Assembly (NCBI GenBank): GCA_001683735.1
Contig: LUGG01000006.1
Location: 434,001-498,000 of the forward strand
Source of the DNA: Grifola frondosa
Taxonomy: Eukaryota; Basidiomycota; Agaricomycetes; Polyporales; Grifolaceae
Direction of reading: 5' to 3'
Length of the DNA: 64,000 nucleotides
Shown piece after piece: positions 1 through 10,771 of the stretch. Position 1 is the stretch's first letter; each line of letters starts with the position of its first letter. Under the pieces are notes generated by a model that made no database searches, had not been told where the DNA came from, and was given only the letters and a program-made list of their open reading frames with translations. A program made the position numbers and the translations under genes.

Positions 1-610
1 GAACGGTAGGACCAGAGAAGGCGCATGTAGCGGCGAGCTCGGTGAGAAGTGTGTCGACTTTTCTCATGCTTATGGTGCTCTCGGTAACCTAGAAGAGGGG
101 TAAATCTGACGCATATATAAGCATATACAAATACAGACGTTGCTCACGGTGGAACTTGCGGCCATAATACTCTCGACCTCGTTGCCGAGGCATCCTAGCG
201 TATCCTCGCCATTCCACTTGGAGAGCCTCGCGCCACGGCCGTGGGGTTTGGTCGATACGCCAAGAATATCTGCGAGATACTGTGCAAGACGCGTCTCCTG
301 CATGCTGTATTTTCTGCGCACATCCTCTTCTGGGAAAAGCAAGCGGAAAACAATAGGAGTGGTATCTGGAGGAAGAGGACCATGTCGACGATTCAATTCG
401 ACCACCCACTTGCGGAATTTTTGCAAGACGGGGAAGGCGGAATATGTGGCGTTTTTATTGTCCGAGACTTTTCGGGGCTTGACCGCCCCGATTGCTTGCA
501 CAAGCTCTGTGAAGCTATATAAAATGTCAGAAAGAGCGCGTGCAATGAAGGAAGTCAGCGCACAAGGAAAATGGGATAGACGTATCCGCAGTGGAGGCGT
601 TGTTGGACAT
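1..610 (-). CDS. LIG4: DNA ligase IV, N-terminal part (runs off the left edge)
   Basis: ATP-dependent ligase of non-homologous end joining in the nucleus. Only the N-terminal DNA-binding domain is present. I read three exons: 564-610, 148-514 and <1-88, with introns of 49 and 59 bp (donors GTGCGC and GTGAGC). The joined protein starts MSNNASTADTSIPFSFFTEL, continues through VLQKFRKWVVEL and PIVFRLLFPEED, then SMQETRLAQYLADILG, the spacing seen in ligase IV N-termini (human: VPFADLCSTLE, then MRLILPQ, then IKETMLAKL). The first intron is inferred because the uninterrupted frame has no ATG, and removing it joins the IPFS motif to the helical domain. The nucleotidyltransferase core lies outside the window. 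Identification is from family resemblance of the N-terminal domain only. Confidence 0.8.
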
Positions 611-1419
611 GATCTGGCTGGGTTGAATTTTCGCCGTCGAATCACTGTGGAAGAAGAGAAGAGGTGTGGAAGGACTGGCCAAGGAGACACACAAATCCCC
701 CCTACACACAATAAATACAACGAGGTGGCCGAGTCACCCGGGATGGACGTCAAGGACCAAAGCCAGCTGGCGCCGCGCGCCCACATCCGATTGTTACTTT
801 CCTAACCTGACGTCGAGCTTTTCCACGGAATACGTCGCGGTGAAGACATCACGTGTCGACCGCGTCTCATCCGACTGTTATCGACCCCAAAGCTTCCCGC
901 GGCCATGCATTGGATGTGGGTGGGGTGAGTTAGCTGTGCCATAAACAGCATATATATATTACATGGGATCCGCTACGTATTTTCTAGCTTGGAGCAAAAT
1001 CCACCAACGATCAACTCCATCCGAGCAGTTCGAGATGAATAATAAAAGCACACTGGTCTAGTATTACAAAAGCCGGAGTGAGGGTGGGAAACGTTACACT
1101 ATCACCACAGCTTTGAAGGAAAGGGGGTTGCACCGTTCGACCAAAGGAAAAGGCAAACAGACAAGGTTGAGACACATCGAGAGCAAACAAAACGAGTTGA
1201 TACAAAAGAGATATGAATAAATCAAACCAAGAAAAGCCGATAGATAGGCGTTGTTTGGTGTATACACGCTTTTACCACGCCTGCGCGTAGTACGTGGGTC
1301 CCGGCCCAATCTGCACGATTCGTGAGCCGAAGCGCGCTGCAATGATGATCAGAACTGACTGATTGTCTAGCTAGTGACACTTCCTGCCGGATACCTAATT
1401 CCATTGCAGACCCCTATGG
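611..1419. other. Intergenic stretch upstream of LIG4, no gene seen
   Basis: Open frames here are short and change between strands without any recognisable motif or intron-joined continuation. The part next to 610 must hold the LIG4 promoter. The part near 1420 is the 3' flank of the membrane-protein gene. No TATA box or repeat stands out. Confidence 0.5.
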
Positions 1420-3368
1420 TTACGAGGGCATAAGAGCGGGAAGAAGGAAAAGGATCAATTCGGAAATATTGGTACCTGTACGTACCGTGGAGATGTCTGG
1501 ATCAATATGTACTTCTTTTTTCGTGACCTGTTCTACCATGAGGAAGGTTGGCATTGTAGTGTGTTCGCCGTCAGTGCCGCGGCCTCGCACTGACTTCCTC
1601 GTGTTCAGTCTGTCACCGCGGTGAGCCTGTATGTCAGGAAGGCAATGAGGAAAGACGTACGTTGCCATGAATGAATTTGCATAAACTACACATAATACAG
1701 TCAAGATATCGCGTTTTCATGACTCGACAACCACTTACGCTTGCTAAGGATGAAGTACAGCCCCATGAAAACGAAATTGTCCGGCATCAGGTCATACTGT
1801 CAGAGACTTAAGCATCATAAGCGGAACAATGCGAATTGAATGACATACGCAGATCAAAGTACACAAACTGATTGCGCTAATCAATTATCAGTCAGTTAAA
1901 GACCCTGAATTACTTTGGAGTGCGGGTAACCTAGTAATAACTCCGGTATTGATGGCATAAAGGGTTAGACTGTTGATCAGAGAGTCGTCCCTAGTGGCAT
2001 CAAAATTAAGACACGAGTAGCATAAAACCAGTCATTATATATTACCTAGAGTATCCTGTACGCAATTTGCGCAAGAAATAACATAAGGATGCAGCGGTCA
2101 CCACGTCGGTCGCGACACCCAGGCCCAGTGACAAGCTCCCGATGACCTGTCAATGGCTCAGGGTTGACTATCATGTCATGTCATGTCACGTCACGTACTT
2201 TTAGATCAGCAACTTGGGTAAGCATCCGTATCTGAAAGCTGTGCTATTATTTCAGACAACGTGAAGAGCGGTGAAACACTGATACTGCTCACGCTCTGAC
2301 AGTAAACACTGGGAGTTGAAGCGATCTGTAAGTTGAGGTGCAATGACCAATCGGTGTCAACTTACCGAAGGCCGCAACTATGAAAAAAAGACATGTGAGT
2401 TGGAATGAAGTCATGTGGAATCTGACTTGCCTAACTGTCCTATTGACAATAGCAACTGAGATAGAACTCCATCAATAATGTCCAATTTTGCCAGCAGAGG
2501 CGCTCACGATCAAGCCGGTCATGACCAAGTTATTGTTGCTGACTACAACTTCCTCAGATCTATCATCGTAGCTCTGGAAAAGACGGACACTCACATCTCC
2601 ATACACGGACAGCAAAGCAGCTGGAAATAATCACAATCTGTGATTAGGGCATGATGGCTGAAAATTTTTAGACATACGTCTTCACGATGGCTCCGACTAT
2701 CGCCTACATTATTGTCAGTCATAGATCATAAGTTCAATGACCAGAATGCTACTTACTCCAAGCGTGACTTGAATCTAATCACAGTGGCGACGTAGGTAGT
2801 TTGCAATCGTGCAAAGAATTAATCACTCACGATGAGCGACCTGTTAAACTGGATCAACTAAATGAAGGTGAGCCTTGTACAATGACACTCACCATACGGC
2901 TGCATCCAGAAGGATAAATTCATCGCCCCAATTGCTGTCCACAGAATTAGTAGATTACAGCGTGCAGCTATTTGTAACGTACGTCACAACATAAAAGTAT
3001 AACAGCGTGACCAATGAAGGCTTGATCAACAAGCTCCAAAGCCCTACAGCTCCATCAGCACGGATACGATCTTGGATAATGTAGTCAACGCACCACAAGC
3101 CGGCGACCTACAACCGCCTGAGCGCTTGAATATACTCCCTCAAAATGAAATTGAAACGTACAAGGCCCTTGTAAAATGGTCGATCTTGAGGGTACCGCCT
3201 GAAATAATTGTATGCTTGCATACATAGTACGCCCAAGGCCCTGTACGAAGAATGAGTCACGAGATAGACGTAAAATACACGAATGAGAAGTGCTGACACA
3301 GAAGAAGCACCGAAACCAACGAACGCCGCGCCAAAAGTGTTGTCCTTGTTGAAAAGGCTCAGAGACAT
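1420..3368 (-). CDS. Multi-pass membrane protein of the basidiomycete DUF6534 type
   Basis: Intron-dense gene with about a dozen short exons. Exon 1 (3298-3368) gives MSLSLFNKDNTFGAAFVGFG. Exon 2 (3162-3240) gives LGVLCMQAYNYFRRYPQDRP. Further joined blocks are YFYVVTNWGD, CFAVRVWRFSNNNLVMTGLI, SLSLGLGVATDVVTAASLCY then FLRKLRTGYSRDDSLINSL, YDLMPDNFVFMGLYFILSKL, and ANSFMATLNTRKSVRGRGTD. This order of hydrophobic helices, the RVWR(L/F)S block, the D-V-V/LCYFL(R/H)..RTG block and the LNTR(K/R) tail is characteristic of a large Agaricomycete seven-helix family of unknown function (DUF6534). One middle exon (about 2960-3110) is uncertain. The end is given as the in-frame stop at 1420, but a last intron leading to a short tail near 1390 is also possible. 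Function is unknown; a receptor-like membrane role is only a guess from topology. Confidence 0.75.
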
Positions 3369-4536
3369 GGCAAAACGAAGGGCAGAACGAAACAAGAATC
3401 AAAGGAGTGGGGCAACCAAGGCTCCTCAATAACTCTTGAGGGTGAGGTGTGGGAGTGAAGTCTCGGGGAAAGAGAGGAAAAGAAGATAGGGACAGCGCCA
3501 GAATTCTCGGGAAGGCTCAGTTGCGCTCATCCATACAGATGGCAGTTCATATTAATGCAGCCGTGCGGCAAACCAACCTACCTTCCGCTTTTGGGAATCT
3601 ACTCGATAGATCTGTTGCCACTAAACGATCACGGGATCCAGACTTCCGCTTCCACCGCTCAGCAGCCGCCTCAGCGGGCCTGCCCAACCGTGGTCATTTC
3701 TGCCGATACTGTGTAGTCAGTCCTGCGCCGCAGAACATAGCTCACGGAAGTACTCACAACTGCGGTTACCAGCCCCTTGAATGGAATACAAGGCTGTCCA
3801 TCACTTCTCCCGCAGTGCCTTATTGCCACATGTACAGAACATTGCCAAAAATGTCCGATTTGCCATATTCAGCCCAAAGAGGCAGTCCGAATCATGAAAG
3901 TTTATTTCCCTCTACGCCATGTTACCAGGACAAGTCTCCGAGGTATCGCAGCCGTTAAGACTTGTGCGCACAGACCAAAATGCCAAGCTGCGCATCGAGC
4001 TTGTTGTGCGAACGGTTGCCGCGGTCGAATTACTCTCGTGAACGATACATGGCCCGCTCCCAGGCCGTCGAACCTTCTTACCTCGTGTGAGCGTCCGCTG
4101 AGCGTGGCGATTAGCTTGTGATGGATTGCAGATAGAACGCCGAGTTTGCTCATCTCTCCGGGTTCGCCGAGACGCATTTTTTCCGAAGGCTCCACTCAGC
4201 CGGGCTTCTATGCAGAACTGGGAGGGTTAGCATCGTGCCTTGGGCGGTGGGCGTAGGTTCTGCCTTCGCTGCTGCACTTCTCCTCCCGCCTCTCCTCCAT
4301 TCGTGTTGTCTTTTGATAAGCACCCCATAATTATAGGCATATTGGACGACCGCGAGACAGTCCTTAGCTCGTCCGGTCTGATCAGAAGGGCATGCATAAT
4401 TTCTCACCAGACACATCACGGAGGACGGCTGATATAGGCTGCCATAGAGACACCTGGCCAGCGTCAGCTGATCCTAAATATCAATGATCATGTCATTAAG
4501 AAAAGTCTGAGAACTTCTACGGCGCTAGCTGGAGCT
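3369..4536. other. Intergenic stretch, unsupported 169-codon open frame
   Basis: Between the membrane-protein start and the RSA4 stop. An open frame on the plus strand (3449-3958) and one on the minus strand (3902-4195) overlap with no recognisable domain, hydrophobic segment or compositional bias. I see no intron-joined continuation. Treated as non-coding, including the promoter of the gene ending at 1420. Confidence 0.4.
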
Positions 4537-6579
4537 TCAGTTTTTCCATCTACGCGCAGAACGTAATGATTAGCACCCGAGCACACCTGGAAAAACATCC
4601 GCGCGCTCACATTTTTACTGTGCGGTCTCTGCCACCACTGACAACCTTGTCCGCGACGAAGTCTACGCAATACACCTCGTCTGTGTGCCCAGGCAAGTCT
4701 GTCTTCAGCTTGTACGTCTTCAAGTCCCAGATCTTCCGTGTTCGCCAGGATCAGAAAAAGTCAAGATGGAATCACATCAAGATCAGCGTACCTTCAGCGT
4801 GCTGTCCTTGCTCGCGCTCACAAGCATTCGCGAGTCCGCACTCCATGCTAACCGGTACACAGCACCGATGTGACCCCTCAGTGTGGCGACGAACTTTCCC
4901 GTCCGTCCATCCCACACACGGACGCTGTTGTCCCACGCAGCACTCGCCGCCCACCGCCCGTCCGGGCTGAACGCAACATGCGCCACCTGCCGCTGGTGAC
5001 CTGTCAGCCGCGCGAGCGGTCTTAGCTTCCCCCCGCGAGCTACGGCATCTGCCGATGGGGCGTCGGAGGATGTGCGCGACGGAAAGAGGGACCAGAGAAA
5101 GAGGGTATGATCATCAGATCCGGAGATGAGCAGTTCCCCGGTGGATGACACGAGCACATTGTACCGCGCCAGTGCCAGTGATTGTGCTGTGCATTCAGCC
5201 CAAGTTAGGTGTCGAGGCTGTGACGCTGAGAAGGGACGAGCAAACCTTCGTCGTCTGAGCCTGCTTTTTTGCCGAAGTGGTCAAATTGCCCTGTGCGAAG
5301 GACAAAGTCTGTATTCAATGTCAATGTTGTCACCCAATGGGCATGATCTTTCAAAACATGAAGAGGTTTTCCCTGGAACTAATATTAGTATGGAAGGATG
5401 TGTGGATAGAAAATTAGCACTGACCCCGTTGGCATCCCACACTCGCACTGTTCTATCGCTCGAGGCGGTGTACAGGACGCCCTTTCCGTTCAACCCACCC
5501 CCACCCCAACGCACTACGTTGACGCTAGCAGTATGACCGCCAAGGGTATATTCACAGAGTCGTGTGAGGGTCGACCATACGCGGACTGTACCATCTTTTG
5601 ATGAAGAAGCCAAACGAGGAGCAGTCGAATTTCTGCGATCCTGAAAAGTCAGAGTTTATCAATGAAGGAGGAACGCGCGCACTGACAAGTGTATAGGCTC
5701 CCAGGAGAGGGATGTTACCCATTTTGAATGACCCTTGAGCGCATCGCCAATTGGCTTGCCTGTCTTGGGATCCCATAACCGCACCTGGAGGGAATGAATT
5801 CGATCCTAGAATGTCAATGTCATATAGACGACAACGCACGTGTCCATCATGACCGCCCGTCGCCAACTTCCTCTCCATCGCTTCCCACTCTACACAGAGA
5901 ACCCATCCTTTATGGCCCGAGAGCACATGTGAAGGCGTCTCCGTGAGCAGGTCCCATAGGCGGGCATTACAGTCTCCAGATCCCGTCGCGAGAAGATTGC
6001 CGGTCGGCGAGAACGAGGCGCAAAGAATCGGAGACGTGTGTCCTACAGGCCTTTGTGAGTGAAACTGCTCACGATTGAATCCGGGCAGTATTGGACACAC
6101 CTGCAAGTGTCGAGGAACATCTAGTTGCTGGTCTAACTTTGAATACGGCCTGGGGAGAGCAATGGATAACGAAGACGTCTTCCGATGTGAACGCGTGCGA
6201 CGGATGTGAGAGTACATCCTCGTCGATAGATTTTGATATCGCTACGCGCGTGGGTGCGCCGGCAATGGTTGCATCTGAAGGCAGAACGATGTGGAAAGAG
6301 AATGGTACAGGGTCTTCATCCTATGGTCGATGGTAAATGATGCGTAACACAACAAGATATAGAACATGCGTGCCTTCGTATTCAATTTGTTTACTAAGAC
6401 TTCTAAGGCTTCTCTAGAAAGATTTGCAGGTAAATTGACTGCAGGCGCAAGAGGTTGGCCATCATCCTCCGACACGAATTGGACGACTACGTTCGGCGAT
6501 GGTTTTGGCGGTTCTGGCTCTGGTTCTGGGATCCCGTGATAGACTTTCTGACGTTTTGGAGGGGTAGTAAAGTCGCCAT
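4537..6579 (-). CDS. RSA4: Rsa4/Notchless WD40 60S ribosome assembly factor (apparent frameshift near the start)
   Basis: Nucleolar/nuclear factor that binds the AAA ATPase Rea1/midasin through its N-terminal domain and is stripped from pre-60S particles. The NLE (ubiquitin-like) domain is visible as VVVQFVSEDDGQPLAP, then VSHPSHAFTSEDVFVIHCSPQ-like sequence. WD repeats follow: TGNLLATGSGDCNARLWD, LATGGHDGHVR, RLASSSKDGTVRVWS, LYTASSDRTVRVWD, LLISGSDDHTLFLW, AASAAWDNSVRVWDGRTGKF, LVSASKDSTLK, VVSGGRDRTVKIWKN then stop. The last coding exon is only 13 nt (4537-4549). The natural ATG at 6579 (MATLLP...) is one base out of frame with the following PPKRQKVYHGIPEPEPEP. One C appears to be missing in the run at 6561-6564, so the frame is restored only by a one-base correction. 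Divergent to the pirin gene. Confidence 0.92.
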
Positions 6580-7144
6580 TGGTAAGTTTCAAACGGATGA
6601 TGAAGGGATGTGTATAACGGCGATCGAAACAAAAATTGAATCTCGATTTGGTTACGGTTAACTAAATAAATAATTAGCAGATATTTGCATCATATCGAAT
6701 GTCATGAATGAGTGTCTCAGACGTCTGAGCTTTCTCATGAATCTGGCAGACGTTTTCAACCTTTCCCGGCACTGTGCTCTTTAATACCAAGCTTGATCAA
6801 TTCTAATGTTCGTCGATAAGTCCAATCGACTTGTAAAGCTTATTCCCATAGTGAATGACGTGAACCTGCTGACACGAGGAATATCGTGGGTAGCGCAACT
6901 CCTCCAAAGGCAAAACCACTTGGAGCCTTTGTCGAATACATTACGTTGGATGTTTCAGCATGATTCATCCCCTATCCCCATCTGTATCTTCGGTCCACCC
7001 TTTCATCCTATATAAACCCCTCCCGACTGTGGTGGACGGCACCCAACTTCCAAACTGTATCTCCTTCGACTCCCCAGTCGGAATCTCCGCACACTCAGAC
7101 CATCTATCGCTTCATTCAGCTCAATCTCTTCCAGGACAGAAAAC
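6580..7144. promoter_or_regulatory. Divergent promoter region between RSA4 and the pirin gene
   Basis: The 565-bp gap separates two outward-reading start codons (RSA4 at 6579 on minus, pirin at 7145 on plus). It contains a pyrimidine-rich stretch and TATATAAA at about 7009-7016, roughly 130 bp upstream of the pirin ATG. The function is inferred from position only. Confidence 0.5.
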
Positions 7145-8123
7145 ATGGTTATAAGCATTGTTCCGCGGCGTAGTCAAGAGCGCGGCCATGCAGATCACGG
7201 CTGGTTAAAGACATTTCATACATTCGCCTTCGCAGCGTATGTACATTTGTCGCGCTTCTTCTGTTACAGCCGCTAAAGTGTTCGAATGCTCTTAGTTATC
7301 AGGACCCGGAGCATGATCACTTCGGATGCCTTCGCGTCATCAATGAAGATCGCGTGGCTCCCCACACTGGTTTCGGCACCCATGCCCATCGCGAGTTTGA
7401 GATCTTCTCTTATGTCGTCAAGGGTCAACTTGAACAGTGAGTCCACGTTGTGCGGACAATATCATACCCAATTCGTCTCACTCACCGTTTGCAGTCGCGA
7501 CTCGATGGGAAACGTAGAGATCCTAAAACGCGGTGATCTGCAGTTAACGTCCGCAGGCACTGGGATCCGCCATAGCGAGCACTCTTATGGGGAAGAACAG
7601 GTCCACTTCCTCCAAATTTGGAGCATACCAACGAAGAGCGGCCTAATGCCGAAGTATTACACCCGGTACGTGCGTTCGAAATTAACTTCTGTCATTTTGT
7701 TGATTTGTCCCGTCTCCTAGGCATTTCTCTGATGAAGAGAAGAAGGACAAGTGGGCTAACATTGTCGCGCCTGTGGATGCGGAGGGTGTTGTCTTGGATC
7801 GAGAAGCCTCTGGTCCGGCACCTGTACACTCTACGCTGAGCCTCTTTGCCTCCATCCTCTCTCCGTCCACCACACTCCCCTACACGTTCCAAACCACGCT
7901 CGGAAGTACTCAACGCAAGGGATATATCCACGTCATCCAGACGTCTGGATACAACGAGGGGTCGGCGACGGGAGCACATGTTAAAGTTAGTGTCGGCGAT
8001 GGATCGACGGTGGAGCTTCGAGAGGGGGATGGTGCGTATATTATGGGCGAAGCCAAGAAAGTACTGAAGGTGGAGAATATCGGCGATCGGTCGGCTGAGG
8101 TCGTTTTGTTCGATATGGAGTAA
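7145..8123 (+). CDS. Pirin-family bicupin protein
   Basis: Cupin protein of the YhhW/pirin group: iron-binding proteins with roles as transcription cofactors, or quercetinase activity in some members. Four exons with consistent phases: 7145-7236, 7296-7436, 7495-7665, 7721-8123. The first cupin keeps the metal-ligand pattern: GFGTHAHREFEIFSYVVKGQ, then RDSMGNVEILKRGDLQLTSA and GTGIRHSE. The N-terminal WLKTFHTFAFA and DHFGCLRVINEDRV blocks are typical of pirins. The C-terminal cupin ends GDGAYIMGEAKKVLKVENIG, then VVLFDME and TAA. No frame break. It ends 123 bp from the convergent EngB-type gene. Whether it is nuclear or enzymatic cannot be told from sequence. Confidence 0.93.
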
Positions 8124-8246
8124 GGGTGGTTTGTTCCCCAAACGATGATATATTACTTCTTGAACGGATTCCAGTGAACTTCTGTATCGATAGTCTGATT
8201 TATGCGTTCAGATAGCGTTATTATTTTGGAAGAAGTTTGAATCACC

Positions 8247-9177
8247 TCAAGGTGGAGATTGGTATATTCTGCTGGACCCCTTCTCAAGCCCGCATGCTTC
8301 TACAATACTCCTTCTCACGTCTCCAATGCCAAAATAAGGAGAATTTAGTACGGAAGTGATGATTGCGGGTAAACAATTGGGCGCAGCCTCAAAGATTTCC
8401 TTCTGAATGTTCTTGATGACTGGAGAGCCGCCAGACAGAAGCATATCTGCCTTGGTGATGATTGCCTGTAATGTAAACTTCACACCTCCGGAACATTGTT
8501 CGTTGAGTGATTGGAGCATCATCTTGTCGACCTCGCTCAGGCCGTGTTTGGCGTGGAACAAGATGTACACCCGTCGAAGCCTAGAAATGAGCAAGAGCAA
8601 GAGGGGCCAGCGATGATATGACAAAACTCACTCCGGACGATTTTGCACAAAATGGTCAAACAGCGAGCCCCACTCGGGACGCCCGCGAGCACCGTATCCT
8701 GGCGCATCCACCAGAACTAGCTTCCCAGGTGCAGCACCTACACGGTAAAAATTGAGCGTTCGAGTTCGGCCCTTATGAGACTCCTTCAGCTCATTGCGTC
8801 CTATCGTAATAAAGAGACTCACAGGTTGTTTACTAGTATGAAGTAAATTTCGTCGCCCAAGGACAGCATTGAGTAGCGTAGATTTCCCTACATTTGCGCG
8901 ACCTGCTCGATCATGATGTCAGATATTGACTATCCGGTAGTTGCTTTCCTTACCAATTACAATCACCTATACTCTCAGATGAGCTTCAGTTCAGCGATGT
9001 ACGCAAAATGCGGCTCACTTCTGGCAATCCATATAAACGAGGGATTGAGGAGGTATCTCCTGCGGCTGCAAGAAACTCCGCCGACCTTGCGTCTGAGAAG
9101 AACTCAGCTGCGGCCTTTGTAGATATATGTCTCCTCAAAAGAATGTTGTTTGCATGTTGTCGCACAAAATGAGACAT
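8247..9177 (-). CDS. Mitochondrial EngB/YihA-type GTPase (with a 13-nt micro-exon)
   Basis: TRAFAC GTPase of the EngB family, a ribosome-biogenesis GTPase thought to act in mitochondria in fungi. G1 is [10 protein letters not shown]3 is DAPGYG, G4 is ITKAD, and the C-terminal [15 protein letters not shown] block carries the G5 region. The N-terminus ([20 protein letters not shown]) is Arg/Ser-rich without acids, like a mitochondrial presequence. A micro-exon at 8954-8966 (VIVI and the first base of Gly) joins LPE to GRANVGKS. Without it the P-loop cannot be read in frame. Other introns follow SKQP and QNRPE. An in-frame start at 9255 uses a non-ATG codon, so the ATG at 9177 is preferred. Convergent with the pirin gene and divergent from the TMEM170-like gene. 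Confidence 0.9.
8954..8966 (-). other. 13-nt micro-exon of the EngB-type gene
   Basis: Flanked on the minus strand by a TATAG acceptor and a GTAAGG donor. Its thirteen bases encode V-I-V-I plus the first base of the Gly codon, supplying the beta strand that leads into the [10 protein letters not shown]-loop. EngB proteins normally have a short hydrophobic strand at exactly this place. Confidence 0.8.
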
Positions 9178-9615
9178 GAAAGTCTCCGCGATAGCGTAGT
9201 CGCAGGGCGGCAATGATTGAAAACGACAGTCACAGTCACAAAGATCAAGAGTCACGCTCTGATTGAAATGTCTTCGTGATACTTAAAAGCTGGGAATAAG
9301 AGCGTATAAATTGAAGTATATCTAACAATAAGCGAATGGAATGCAGAAAAATCCAAGCGCACTGGTGAAGGAAGACCAGCTGCTTGTTGATCAACGATAC
9401 TTTCCTAATATGGGCACAATATTAAGGAATTATGCACCCACGTGCACGCCACCGCCACAACAGCCTCACCGCCTCCCGCAGCGGTTAGTCTTTTGGGCAA
9501 TAACGATATCGGCGACAAATTTCGTTCTCTATACTGGCACATCTTGTCGACATTGTGATGCCATCCGCAGCGCGCGATACTGTGGTATAGTACTCCAGTT
9601 ACTGGAACCCCTTTC
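9178..9615. promoter_or_regulatory. Divergent promoter region, EngB-type gene / TMEM170-like gene
   Basis: This 438-bp gap between two outward-facing ATGs holds no convincing open frame. A GTATAAATTG element lies at about 9304-9313. A CCGCCACAACAGCC-rich patch is at about 9450-9470. Confidence 0.4.
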
Positions 9616-10412
9616 ATGGCATCAATGTCTAGCACACCATCTTGGCCCTCGCTGTATCCTCTCAACATCGAATTGTTTCCCATTGAGGACAGAGACCCAG
9701 TGCAACCTCGAGGCGCATATCTTCACAATCCTCATGGTACGCAGCCGTGCCCTCATCTAACTGGAGGCTCGAGAGCTCACTCGTCGTCAGACATATTCCG
9801 TTTCACTCTATACTGGACGCTCGTATTCTATACACCTGCATTCCTCATCTGCGGGGTATATGCTTTTCTGAATCTCACATTTCCTCCAACCCGGAGCCAT
9901 AAGAAGTTCCTGGTCGGCCGGCCGCCCATTCCCTTCATCGCATCGCCGTACTACCACGTATCCTCCGCGAACGAGATTCCATTAAGATCATATGATGTTC
10001 AATTGAGCGGAGACATGCAGGCTCAGGCGCGCGTCCAAGCTCGCGGGCGGTCAAAGCCGAACGTCAAGCGTTCGCGTTGGACCTTCGCACTACTCGTCTT
10101 TCTGACATACGCCCTTGCTGCGCTTACGGGCGCTGTCTTTGGGTCAGCGGTGATTGGGTATGTTCTAGCTGGTCTGTTCAAAGCGGGGAAGTTCAACATG
10201 TCAACGTGAGTGTACCAATCGCCACTTATTTCACCCTCGATGCCAGTGCTAACGGGTCGCTCTCATCACGACAGCTGGATACCGTTCACCGCGGCGCTGT
10301 TGCAGACCCTCGTATGTTTGCTTGGGTGAGTTCTGTGGTTTCCTGCGTCCGTCCGTCTTTCCCCTTACGAGTGAATGGTAGGCTCTGGCCCAGAGTCATC
10401 GACTTTGTATAA
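9616..10412 (+). CDS. TMEM170-like integral membrane protein
   Basis: Small multi-pass membrane protein; animal TMEM170A affects ER sheet and nuclear-envelope shape. Four exons: 9616-9736, 9791-10205, 10275-10325, 10382-10412. Exon 2 begins the conserved block FRFTLYWTLVFYTPAFLICG, followed by FLNLTFPP, a cytosolic basic loop, and two more helices (FALLVFLTYALAALTGAVFG and SAVIGYVLAGLF). The C-terminus reads WIPFTAALLQTLVCLLGLWP then RVIDFV, and the LLGLWP...ID ending is family-typical. It is recovered only when the last intron is removed, which supports the 10382 acceptor. Four helices are predicted. Function in fungi is unknown. Confidence 0.85.
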
Positions 10413-10771
10413 TGAACGCGTCGCGGACGTCTGCTTGGTGGGTACATGACGATACCTGGATCGTATTGATACCCCTCACTGTACTGTACTCTATATTTGT
10501 CGGTCGCCTAGATTGACCATGATTCATACTATTCTTCATCATGTCACGTCGGATTCACGCCGTTCTATGACCCTATCACGTTTCTGCCGACTTTCTTGAG
10601 ACGTAGCAAGACTCCAATATGTGCCTCGCATTGAATTTCATCCATGAAACTCTAAAACACATCATGATATTCTCGGCGGGGTACATCCAATCGCCTTGAG
10701 CAGCAAAATTGGGCAGATTTACAAATCGTTACATACATATTTTTAGCAATTGAGAGAGGAATCGTAGCACA
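10413..10771. other. Convergent 3' flanks, no gene
   Basis: AT-moderate sequence between the convergent TMEM170-like and Cu-ATPase genes, with stop codons in all frames. It contains AATTTAC and TACATACATATTTTTAG-type A/T stretches near 10720-10745, suitable as polyadenylation regions. Confidence 0.4.

Noticed and set aside
3449..3958. Plus-strand open frame of 169 codons between the DUF6534-like gene and RSA4
   Set aside because: No motif, mixed composition, and overlapped by an equally open minus frame; not supported as a gene.
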